Source: Segatella baroniae DSM 16972 = JCM 13447
Lineage (GTDB): Bacteria; Bacteroidota; Bacteroidia; Bacteroidales; Bacteroidaceae
DNA: 64,000 bases
Direction of reading: 5' to 3'
Assembly (NCBI RefSeq): GCF_000426585.1
Contig: NZ_AUFQ01000004.1
Location: forward strand, 144,006-208,005
The notes beneath the pieces were generated by a model. The model searched no databases, was not told the origin of the DNA, and saw nothing but the letters and a program-made list of their open reading frames with translations. Shown here piece after piece: positions 14,543 to 21,832 of the stretch. The translations under genes were made by a program, and so were the position numbers. Numbering within the stretch: the stretch's first letter is position 1; each line of letters opens with the position of its first letter.

Positions 14543-14576
14543 AAGGTAAAAAAGTAAAAGAGTAAAAAGGTAAAGA
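14540..14576 (+). repeat. GTAAAA microsatellite, copy 5
   Basis: The run overlaps the stop codon of the protease/scaffold gene and ends about 20 bp before the capsid start. Confidence 0.8.
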
Positions 14577-14597
14577 TTCATATAAAAAAACAAGAAA

Positions 14598-15662
14598 ATG
14601 AGTAAAACGAAGAAATTGGTTATGAAACTGGCGGCCGCATTGCTGGTAAACGCAGTTGTTGGCGCCTTGATAGCGTCGCTGCTGGGCGTATCGCCCTGGA
14701 TTGGCGCAGTGGTATTGAACGTCATCGCACTGGTGATAGGTTCGTCACTATCGAAGGATACGCTGCGTGTCGGCGTGTTCACAGAGATCTGGACTGGCGA
14801 GTTAGTGAAGTCGCTGCGCCGCGGGCTGGAAGGTTCGTGGCTGGACGGCGTTCCTGACAACTCGAGTATCGTGAATAACGACGTGATACACTTGGTAGAG
14901 GTAGGCGTGGATCCTGACGTACTGATCAACAATACTACATATCCCATTCCTCTGCAGGTATTGAGTGACAAGGACATCGCCATCAAACTGGACAAGTTTC
15001 AGACGAAGGTGACGCCGATTACCGACGATGAGCTCTACACTGCAAGCTATGATAAGATGGCGCGCGTCAAAGAGAGTCACGGCAATTCAATAAACGATTC
15101 GAAGTTCGCCAAGGCGGCACATGCCCTTTGCGCACAAAAGAACACGGCTAAGACTCCTGTGCTGAAGACCACGGGCGAGAAGGACGCCGCGACCGGTCGG
15201 GTAAAGATGACGGCAATAGATCTGCTGAACTTGAAGCGAGCGCTGGACAGTTTGGGCGTACCTTCGAAAGGTCGCCGCTTAGTGCTCTGCAGCGATCACG
15301 CGAACGACCTGTTAGAAATATCGCAGGCATTCAAGGAGCAGTATAACATTAATCGCACCGACGGCACTGTGGGCAGATTGTACGGCTTTGACATCTACGA
15401 GTTTGCCAACAACCCGCTGTATACCAAGGCCGGCGAGAAGAAAGCAGTAGGCTCCACCGCGGCTGCCGGTGAGTTCCAATGCTCTTTTGCTTTCTTCGCT
15501 CCGCGCGTGTTCAAGGCCACCGGCTCGACGAAGATGTACTACAGCGAGGCATCAACCGACCCGCAGAACCAACGTTCACTCATCAACTTCCGTCATTACT
15601 TTATCTGCATGCCAAAGGTGGCTGATGCCGGTGTTGTGATGATGAGCGATTACAACGCCTGA
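14598..15662 (+). CDS. Major capsid protein
   Basis: The 354-residue protein follows the protease/scaffold gene, as major head proteins of Mu-like phages do. After the N-terminus the sequence has blocks such as IHLVEVGVDPDVLINNTTYP, DDELYTASYDKMARVKE, GVPSKGRRLVLCSDHANDL and a C-terminal INFRHYFICMPKVADAGVV that suit the HK97-type fold. The first 50 residues are strikingly hydrophobic (LAAALLVNAVVGALIASLL and WIGAVVLNVIALVIGSSL). This is unusual for a capsid protein and may be removed by the protease. The assignment is by position and length. Confidence 0.75.
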   Translation: MSKTKKLVMKLAAALLVNAVVGALIASLLGVSPWIGAVVLNVIALVIGSSLSKDTLRVGVFTEIWTGELVKSLRRGLEGSWLDGVPDNSSIVNNDVIHLVEVGVDPDVLINNTTYPIPLQVLSDKDIAIKLDKFQTKVTPITDDELYTASYDKMARVKESHGNSINDSKFAKAAHALCAQKNTAKTPVLKTTGEKDAATGRVKMTAIDLLNLKRALDSLGVPSKGRRLVLCSDHANDLLEISQAFKEQYNINRTDGTVGRLYGFDIYEFANNPLYTKAGEKKAVGSTAAAGEFQCSFAFFAPRVFKATGSTKMYYSEASTDPQNQRSLINFRHYFICMPKVADAGVVMMSDYNA

Positions 15663-15667
15663 AAGGG

Positions 15668-16135
15668 ATGAGCAAGGTGATGAAGTACTTAGTCATTCAC
15701 TGCACGGCGACCCCTGAGGGGCGTGAGGTGAGCGCGGCTGAAATACGCCGCTGGCACACCGCGCCCCCGCCTGCCGGGCGAGGCTGGAAGCAGGTAGGCT
15801 ACACGGACCTGGTGCACCTCGACGGACGCATCGAGCGTCTCGTAGACAACAACGAAGACGCGCAGGTGGATTCCTGGGAGGTCACCAACGGTGCCGCAGG
15901 CTACAACTCGGTATCGCGACATATCGTCTACGTAGGCGGCTGCGACAGTGCAATGAAGCCGAAGGATACCCGGACACCTGAGCAGCGTGAGGCCCTCAAG
16001 CGCTATGTCGAGGACTTCCATGAACGTTTTCCGCATATTAGGATCGTGGGGCATCATGACCTGAATCCCGGCAAGGCCTGCCCGAGCTTCGACGTTGAGT
16101 CGTGGCTTCGCGAGATAGGCATTCGGCAAACGTAA
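15668..16135 (+). CDS. N-acetylmuramoyl-L-alanine amidase (endolysin)
   Basis: The 155-residue protein is a single-domain Amidase_2 enzyme. The zinc ligands are visible: His in LVIHCTATPEG, His in RIVGHHDLNPG, and Cys in GKACPSFDVESWL, with the Lys two residues before the Cys as in T7 lysozyme. It cleaves the amide bond between N-acetylmuramic acid and L-alanine during lysis. There is no signal peptide, so it needs the holin. It starts the lysis cassette and lies 5 bp after the capsid gene. Confidence 0.92.
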   Translation: MSKVMKYLVIHCTATPEGREVSAAEIRRWHTAPPPAGRGWKQVGYTDLVHLDGRIERLVDNNEDAQVDSWEVTNGAAGYNSVSRHIVYVGGCDSAMKPKDTRTPEQREALKRYVEDFHERFPHIRIVGHHDLNPGKACPSFDVESWLREIGIRQT

Positions 16136-16155
16136 CTTATTGATAAGACAGAACA

Positions 16156-16620
16156 ATGGCAGACACGATATTCCAGATTCTGCAATGGGCAATCCCTTCG
16201 GGCGGTATCGGCGCTGCCATTGCCTGGATTGCGAACCGTCGCATCAGGACGGTGGAAGAGAAAAAGAAAGTGGAAGATACCTACAAGCAGATGTACGACA
16301 TGGTGAGTGCGGAGCTTGTAGGGCTTCAGAAACAAAACCACATCAATTATGAAAAAATGGAAGAACTGCGCACCGAGAATGACAAGACTCGCCGGGCTCT
16401 CAATCGCCTGTCGCGGGCCATCGAGGCCATTCAGCTATGCCCTCATCGCGCTGCTTGCCCTGTCAGCGGTGAGCTGTCGATCGACGAAGACGGTGTTCGC
16501 GGAAAGTCGAACAGACTCAAGTCGCGTAATGAAGGAAAACACGCGGCAGACGAGCATCGCCAGGCGGTGGCAGGAACGGGTGACAGTGCCGGTGTCGAAA
16601 GTGACGCTAAGCGTAGCTGA
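16156..16620 (+). CDS. Holin-like membrane protein with coiled coil
   Basis: The 154-residue protein has one N-terminal membrane segment (ILQWAIPSGGIGAAIAWIA) followed by a basic stop and a long coiled coil (KKKVEDTYKQMYDMVSAELV and on). The tail is hydrophilic and lies over the overlapping gene in another frame. The location after the endolysin supports a holin or inner-membrane lysis role. The last 270 bp are shared with the spanin-like gene, so this tail may be under little selection. Confidence 0.65.
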   Translation: MADTIFQILQWAIPSGGIGAAIAWIANRRIRTVEEKKKVEDTYKQMYDMVSAELVGLQKQNHINYEKMEELRTENDKTRRALNRLSRAIEAIQLCPHRAACPVSGELSIDEDGVRGKSNRLKSRNEGKHAADEHRQAVAGTGDSAGVESDAKRS

Positions 16621-16975
16621 AGACAGCCTCGCACTATTGCCCGCAGGCGCCGGTTACACGGCCCGCCGGGGGCAGGCGCACGTTAAAGTGGGACGACGGC
16701 AAACGGGCGACGGAAAGCCCGGGCGCATCATCATCGAAGCCGGCTGTGACAGTCTGGAAGTGCAATGCGCACGTTATGAGCAGCGCATCGAAACGATGCA
16801 ATCGCGATTGACTGCTGCCGAGCGTGCACTAAGCACGCAGAAGCAGAAGATCAAGGAACGGCAACCGTGGGATATCAGAACGATTTTATACGCCTTTTTC
16901 ACCGGGGTGGCGACCGGTATAGTATTAATTTTAATCATCAAAAAATATGGCAAAAAGTGTTTTAGACGGAACTAA
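16379..16975 (+). CDS. Probable unimolecular spanin (lipoprotein with C-terminal TM)
   Basis: From the ATG at 16379 (or 16349) the protein has an N-terminal signal ending in a lipobox, ALIALLALSAVSC, so the Cys can be lipidated. A periplasmic region with coiled coil follows (CARYEQRIETMQSRLTAAER), and a C-terminal membrane segment, ILYAFFTGVATGIVLILII, is followed by lysines. Lipid anchor at one end and inner-membrane segment at the other is the design of u-spanins such as T1 gp11, which fuse the outer and inner membranes. About 240 bp overlap the holin-like gene in a different frame. Confidence 0.6.
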   Translation: MTRLAGLSIACRGPSRPFSYALIALLALSAVSCRSTKTVFAESRTDSSRVMKENTRQTSIARRWQERVTVPVSKVTLSVAEDSLALLPAGAGYTARRGQAHVKVGRRQTGDGKPGRIIIEAGCDSLEVQCARYEQRIETMQSRLTAAERALSTQKQKIKERQPWDIRTILYAFFTGVATGIVLILIIKKYGKKCFRRN

Positions 16976-17423
16976 TCTCATACTGAGTGTTGGTGGTAAG
17001 GCCCTCGGCTTTTCGACGGGTTGCAAGGTGAGCACGTCTACCGAGACAGGCGAGCGCGTGACCAAGGAGGCTGCGAGCGGCAAGTGGAAGGAAAAGTACG
17101 TGAAGAGTTTCTCGGAGAGTATCTCGGCCGACGGCTGCGTGCTCACCGACGGCGATAGCGACACACCTACTTACGATCAGCTGAAGGATCTGATGCTCGC
17201 CGGCGAACCGGTAGATGCAGCCTACAACCTGCGTGAAGGCGACAAACGCACGGGTAAGGCTGCCGGTGGCTATAAAGGCAAGTATATCATCACCTCGCTG
17301 GAACTGGACGGCCCGGCAGGCGATGACGCCAAGTACAGCGTGAACTTAGACAATTGCGGTAAGGTGGACAAGCAGACGAACGGCTTGAGTGAAGCCGCGA
17401 AGCCCGGCGGCACCGGTCATTAA
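16947..17423 (+). CDS. Major tail tube protein (siphovirus type)
   Basis: The 158-residue protein resembles TP901-1-like tail tube proteins: SVLDGTNLILSVGGKALGFS, then CKVSTSTETGERVTKEAASG, KSFSESISADGCVLTDGDS, and a C-terminal KGKYIITSLELDGPAGDDAKY that ends in a beta sandwich strand. It builds the hexameric rings of the tail tube. Its start overlaps the spanin-like gene by 29 bp. No sheath gene is found next to it, so the tail is probably non-contractile. Confidence 0.82.
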   Translation: MAKSVLDGTNLILSVGGKALGFSTGCKVSTSTETGERVTKEAASGKWKEKYVKSFSESISADGCVLTDGDSDTPTYDQLKDLMLAGEPVDAAYNLREGDKRTGKAAGGYKGKYIITSLELDGPAGDDAKYSVNLDNCGKVDKQTNGLSEAAKPGGTGH

Positions 17424-17435
17424 TACGATCAGTAC

Positions 17436-17735
17436 ATGAAGAAGCAGATACTGAAACTGAAAGTCGGTGGCAGGGAATACCCCTGTCGTGTGACGATGGG
17501 CGCGATGGTGCGCTTCAAGCATGCTACGGGTAAAGACGTCAGCCAGCTTGACCAGGGCGACATCGGCGAGCTTGTGCAGTTTATCTATTGTTGTGTGCAG
17601 AGTGCCTCGAAAGCTGACGGCGTGACATTCGACACAGATTTCGAGACCTTTGCCGACCTGCTCGAGCCCGACAGCCTGACGGCCTTTTACGCCCAGGTGG
17701 GCGATGCCGAAAAAAAAACGACGGCGAAGCCGTAG
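17436..17735 (+). CDS. Tail assembly chaperone, short form (gpG-type)
   Basis: The 99-residue protein (VGGREYPCRVTMGAMVRFKH and TDFETFADLLEPDSLTAFYA) lies between the tail tube and tape measure genes, where tail chaperones are always found. Near its end is a run of nine A (17710-17718) read as GAA AAA AAA ACG, a -1 slippery site. The frame stops at 17735, just after the slip site. This is the classic G/GT arrangement. Confidence 0.82.
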   Translation: MKKQILKLKVGGREYPCRVTMGAMVRFKHATGKDVSQLDQGDIGELVQFIYCCVQSASKADGVTFDTDFETFADLLEPDSLTAFYAQVGDAEKKTTAKP

Positions 17736-18058
17736 GCATCGAAGAACTACAAGGAATCGCGTTGGGGTGCATGGGAATGAGTTTTGATGACTTCTGCCGG
17801 TGCACCCCTTCCGAGTTTCAAGCAGTATGGGAACATTGGAATAAGTGGCAGGATCACAGCCAGCAGGCTGAATGGGAACGCTTGCGCATGGCATGTCTGT
17901 GCATCTTGCAGCCTTATAGCAAGAATACGCTTTCGGCCCGCGACGTGATGCAGTTCCCGTGGGAGGAAGACACAAAAGCAGCCCCCCGGGAGACCGTGAG
18001 CGATGAAGAGTTGAAGCGGCGCTATCGGGAAGCCAAACGGGCCGCCGGACTGAAATGA
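17717..18058 (+). CDS. Tail assembly chaperone, frameshift extension (T part)
   Basis: In the -1 frame the sequence is open from the A9 run to the stop at 18058 and gives NDGEAVGIEELQGIALGCMG, then SFDDFCRCTPSEFQAVWEHW, a typical T-domain with the S-x-x-E-F-x-A-x-x-x-x-W pattern. No stop separates it from the slip site, so a -1 shift yields a G-T fusion of about 207 residues. An independent start at the TTG at 17762 is possible but unlikely. The fusion recruits tail tube protein to the tape measure protein. Confidence 0.78.
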   Translation, partial: NDGEAVGIEELQGIALGCMGMSFDDFCRCTPSEFQAVWEHWNKWQDHSQQAEWERLRMACLCILQPYSKNTLSARDVMQFPWEEDTKAAPRETVSDEELKRRYREAKRAAGLK

Positions 18059-18065
18059 GGATTAC

Positions 18066-18203
18066 TTATTTATGTCGGAGGACACCGACGCAGAAAAGAG
18101 CACCAAAGGTAAAGACCACAAGACAGGCTGCCACGGTAAAGACCGAGGCCACGGGGTGCTCGCTGATGAGCCTAAGAATGGGTGTCCAATGAATGGTCGA
18201 CAT
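18066..18203 (-). CDS. Candidate 45-aa single-TM protein (doubtful)
   Basis: On the minus strand, ATG at 18203 to TAA at 18066 encodes MSTIHWTPILRLISEHPVAS followed by a clear membrane segment (VFTVAACLVVFTFGALFCVG) and a basic end. It fills the 196-bp gap before the tape measure gene. The plus strand has an equally long ORF (18072-18209) that is polar and low in complexity. The hydrophobic minus-strand reading looks more protein-like, but an isolated minus-strand gene here is unusual. Confidence 0.3.
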   Translation of the reverse strand: MSTIHWTPILRLISEHPVASVFTVAACLVVFTFGALFCVGVLRHK

Positions 18204-18254
18204 AAATAGATTTTTATAGTTGATGGGACAAAGATAATAAAAAAAAGAGAAACG

Positions 18255-21200
18255 ATGACAAAAGAAGTCAGTTTTTTAATCAAGATACACGATGACGGTG
18301 GTGCAAAGCGCGTTACCGCCAACGCCGAAGAGATGGGCCGTGTCATCCGGAGCGTCCAGGACGAGGCGGAACGATTGAAGCGCGATGTGCTGACCTGGTC
18401 GGAGGCCGCGCAAGCCGTCGGCGTGTTGCAGAACTCCATCAATGAACTGCGTGGCGTGTTGCAGGATCTGACCACAGCTTACCAGGTGCAGCTGGTTGCC
18501 GAGACCCAGCTGGATACCATCATGCGGCAGCGCATGAACAGCACGGACGAAGAGATACAGCATATCAAAGATTTGTGTTCGGCTCAGCAGGAATTAGGCG
18601 TTATCGGCGACGAGGTGCAGTTGAGCGGCGCCCAGCAGATGGCCACCTTCTTAAAACAGAAGGAGAGTCTGGACGTGCTGATACCGGCAATGAACAACCT
18701 CATCGCCCAGCAGAACGGCCTGAACGCGACCAACCAGGCCGCGGTGGGCATCGGCAACATGATGGGCAAGGCGATGCAGGGACAGACGGCCGTGCTGCAA
18801 CGTGTGGGTATCACGTTTGACGAGGCGCAGGCCCGCGTGTTGCAATATGGGACCGAGAGCGAGCGCGCCGCCATGCTGGCAGAGGTGATAACGGCCAATG
18901 TGGGTAACATGAACGCCGAGTTGGCCAAGACCGATGCAGGAAAGCAGAAGCAATTAGAAAATACGCTGGGTGACATCAAGGAGAAGTTGGGAAGCATGGT
19001 GCAGGGGGCGATGCCCTTTGTCACGATTACGGCGCAGGCCATGATCTGCGTCGCAGGTTGCGTGAAGCTGATTACCTCCCTAAGGGCATTGGGCGCCGCG
19101 TTCAGCCTGACGGCCATCAAAGGAACTGTTCTTGCGGCGCATGAACGGGTGGTGGCAGCCGCACAGGCCATACTGGCGACCAGCGGCTACACGGCAGCCG
19201 GCGGTACGGCCGCTCTGGCCCTTGCCGTTACAGCCCTCTATACCGCGCTAACCATGGGGCTTTCGGTGGTGATAACAGCCGTTATCGGGTTGTTCAGTTC
19301 CATGAGCGACGAAGCCGAAGACGCTGCTGAAGGTGTAGATCACCTGAAAGAGAGCGAAGACGCCTTTTCGCAGGCTTCGTCGAATGTACGAGCCGAACTT
19401 GATTTGGAAATCAGCCGCCTGGCTTCGTTGATTCACAATCACGAGAACGCCTCCAAGAAAGTGTCGGAATTGAACAAAAAATATGGCGAAAGTTTCGGTT
19501 ATCACCGCACGGCGGCCGAGTGGTACGACACGCTGATTGAAAAGAGCAAGGTTTACTGTGCACAGATGGGCTATGAGGCACAGGCAAAGGTACTTTCATC
19601 GCAGATAGCAGCGGCACAGCTCGAGAAGGAAGCCAAGGAAGCCGAGCGCCGGCTGTTGGGTCAGCAGTATATGGACAGCAAGGGCTCGGTGCATTATAAC
19701 TGGGAGAATACGAAGGACGGCAAGGACTACTACACCAGGTTAGGCAGCGATATCAACGATATTACCTCGAAAATAAACGGCTTGCAAAAGCAGTATGATT
19801 CGGCTATTCGCCACATGGTGGATGCGCAGAAGCAATTAGACAGGTCGCGCAAGTCAACCAAGTTGGTAGGAAACAATCTGAAAGATTCTACTACCGAAGA
19901 ACTCAAACAGGCTATCGATGAGAAGCAGCAAGAAGTCGGCAGGCTGAAAGGGGACGCTACCGCAGAACGTCAGCGCTTGAACCGGGAAATCGGACAGATG
20001 CAGAAAGAAGTGAACCGACGCGACGCGATAAACAAACGCGAGCAAGGAGTCCCGAGTGGTAAGAAGACCGGAAGCACGACTAAGACGGAAAAGCCTGTAA
20101 AGGTAGTTAAGACCCTTGATGATGTGGCTAAGAACGTGGCCTATTACGAAGCACAATTGAAGAAGACCGATAAAGCCGACACGGAAAAGATACAGAAGCT
20201 GTCCCGACTTATCGCGAAATACAAAGAGCTGGGTGCGGCAATACAAACGGAAATAGCCGAAGTGCAGCGCCCCAAAGAACTGGATAGTTTAGAAAAAATA
20301 GACGCGGAAATACAGCGTCAACAGCAGCTGCGCAAGAAAGCCGGTAAGGAGCAGCTGACGACGATAGATAACGAAATCAAGCGTTTGAACGCGCTTCGAA
20401 CCGCATTCGAGGACAGTTCGCATGTAGGTCTACTCCGCGATGAGATAACGACTTACGAACAGCTTGAAAGCGAGATAGCCTTTTATACGAAAAAACTCAA
20501 GACCGCGACGGACACCGAGCGCGTGGAAATTCAAAAGCAGATCAACGCGCTTAATGACCTGAAAAAAAAGTGGGACGAGACGCTTGCCGACCTGAAGGCT
20601 CCCGAGGACATCGGTCGCCTGAACACAATAGAGAAGCTCGACGAAGCCATCACCTATTATCAAGCGAAGCAGAAAAAAGCCACGGGCGCGGAGATAAGCG
20701 CCATCGGTGAGACCATCACGGCGCTGGAGCGGAAGCGTGAGGCGCTGACACGGCTGACGCGCCTGCCGGAATTGCGTGCCGAGACAGTGAAGCTGAACGG
20801 TCTTGGACAGAAGGAGCTGAAGCTGGAGTTGAAGGTGATGGGTCTCGACGGCATCAAAAAGCGCATCAAAGAGCTTCAGGACATGCTCGCCGACACGAAG
20901 AACCCGCTGGATAACAGTCAGCGTGCCGAGGTGGAAAAGCTCATCGGTAGTTACGACGACTATGCAAGAGTACTGCAGAAGAGTGACGCGCGCGTCGAAG
21001 ATTTATGGGGCAATACGAAAGGTATTGTGGGTGGTATCTCGTCGATGACGAACGCTTTGGAAAACGGGCGTGGCGCGTGGGAAACCCTTATGAGCGTGGT
21101 AGACGGGGTTATACAGACCTTTCAGGGTATCATGAACGTGGTGGAGATTGTCAAGGCGCTGACAGGTGCGACGCAGATGAGCGCGGCTGCCGGGCAGGTG

Positions 21201-21788
21201 AAGGCCGCAACGACGGCAAGCGAAACCGCTGCCACGACGACGCATACGGCCGCCACGGCCGCTGATACTGCCGCGACGATTACGAATACGGCCGCCAAGA
21301 GCGGCGAGGCTATAGCCGGAGCCACGGCCAGCGGCGCGAGGATGCCTTTCCCGCTGAATATCGTAGCTATTGCCGCAGGTGTGGCCGCCGTGGTAGCTGC
21401 GCTGGCCTCCATCAGCGGCGCGTTCGCAAACGGCGGTATCGTAGGCGGCTCATCGCCCAGCGGTGACAAACTGCTGGCCCGCGTGAACTCGGGAGAAATG
21501 ATCTTGAACGGCGCGCAGCAGAGCCGGTTGTTCCGCTTCATTAATGGTGTTACACCGTTTGCCGACGGTGGCCTCGTCTATGGCCCGACGCTGTCGATCA
21601 TGGGCGAATATGCCGGGGCGCGATCGAACCCGGAGGTGATAGCACCGCTGAGCAAGCTGAAATCGCTCATCGGTGACAGCGGAGTCGGCGGCGGACGCTT
21701 GGAAGCCCGGTTGCGCGGCCGCGACATCGTGATGGCCCTGGCTAACGAGACACGAATCAGCAGACGCAAGACGAACATCAGGCTCTGA
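18255..21788 (+). CDS. Tape measure protein
   Basis: The 1177-residue protein has long coiled coils from the N-terminus (NAEEMGRVIRSVQDEAERLK) and again at 600-950. Membrane-like segments lie near residues 255-275, 310-350 (ALAVTALYTALTMGLSVVIT) and 1040-1070 (NIVAIAAGVAAVVAALASI). The C-terminal Gly-rich block FANGGIVGGSSPSGDKLLAR, followed by NSGEMILNGAQQSRLF, is typical of phage tape measure proteins. It sets tail length and helps DNA injection. At about 1.5 Angstrom per residue the tail would be roughly 175 nm. Confidence 0.92.
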   Translation: MTKEVSFLIKIHDDGGAKRVTANAEEMGRVIRSVQDEAERLKRDVLTWSEAAQAVGVLQNSINELRGVLQDLTTAYQVQLVAETQLDTIMRQRMNSTDEEIQHIKDLCSAQQELGVIGDEVQLSGAQQMATFLKQKESLDVLIPAMNNLIAQQNGLNATNQAAVGIGNMMGKAMQGQTAVLQRVGITFDEAQARVLQYGTESERAAMLAEVITANVGNMNAELAKTDAGKQKQLENTLGDIKEKLGSMVQGAMPFVTITAQAMICVAGCVKLITSLRALGAAFSLTAIKGTVLAAHERVVAAAQAILATSGYTAAGGTAALALAVTALYTALTMGLSVVITAVIGLFSSMSDEAEDAAEGVDHLKESEDAFSQASSNVRAELDLEISRLASLIHNHENASKKVSELNKKYGESFGYHRTAAEWYDTLIEKSKVYCAQMGYEAQAKVLSSQIAAAQLEKEAKEAERRLLGQQYMDSKGSVHYNWENTKDGKDYYTRLGSDINDITSKINGLQKQYDSAIRHMVDAQKQLDRSRKSTKLVGNNLKDSTTEELKQAIDEKQQEVGRLKGDATAERQRLNREIGQMQKEVNRRDAINKREQGVPSGKKTGSTTKTEKPVKVVKTLDDVAKNVAYYEAQLKKTDKADTEKIQKLSRLIAKYKELGAAIQTEIAEVQRPKELDSLEKIDAEIQRQQQLRKKAGKEQLTTIDNEIKRLNALRTAFEDSSHVGLLRDEITTYEQLESEIAFYTKKLKTATDTERVEIQKQINALNDLKKKWDETLADLKAPEDIGRLNTIEKLDEAITYYQAKQKKATGAEISAIGETITALERKREALTRLTRLPELRAETVKLNGLGQKELKLELKVMGLDGIKKRIKELQDMLADTKNPLDNSQRAEVEKLIGSYDDYARVLQKSDARVEDLWGNTKGIVGGISSMTNALENGRGAWETLMSVVDGVIQTFQGIMNVVEIVKALTGATQMSAAAGQVKAATTASETAATTTHTAATAADTAATITNTAAKSGEAIAGATASGARMPFPLNIVAIAAGVAAVVAALASISGAFANGGIVGGSSPSGDKLLARVNSGEMILNGAQQSRLFRFINGVTPFADGGLVYGPTLSIMGEYAGARSNPEVIAPLSKLKSLIGDSGVGGGRLEARLRGRDIVMALANETRISRRKTNIRL

Positions 21789-21796
21789 AAAGTCGA

Positions 21797-21831
21797 AAAA
21801 AAGTAAAAAGGTAAAAAAGTAAAAAGGTAAG
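21797..21831 (+). repeat. GTAAAA microsatellite, copy 6
   Basis: Five A-rich units lie between the tape measure stop and the tail-tip gene start. Confidence 0.8.
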
Positions 21832-21832
21832 A

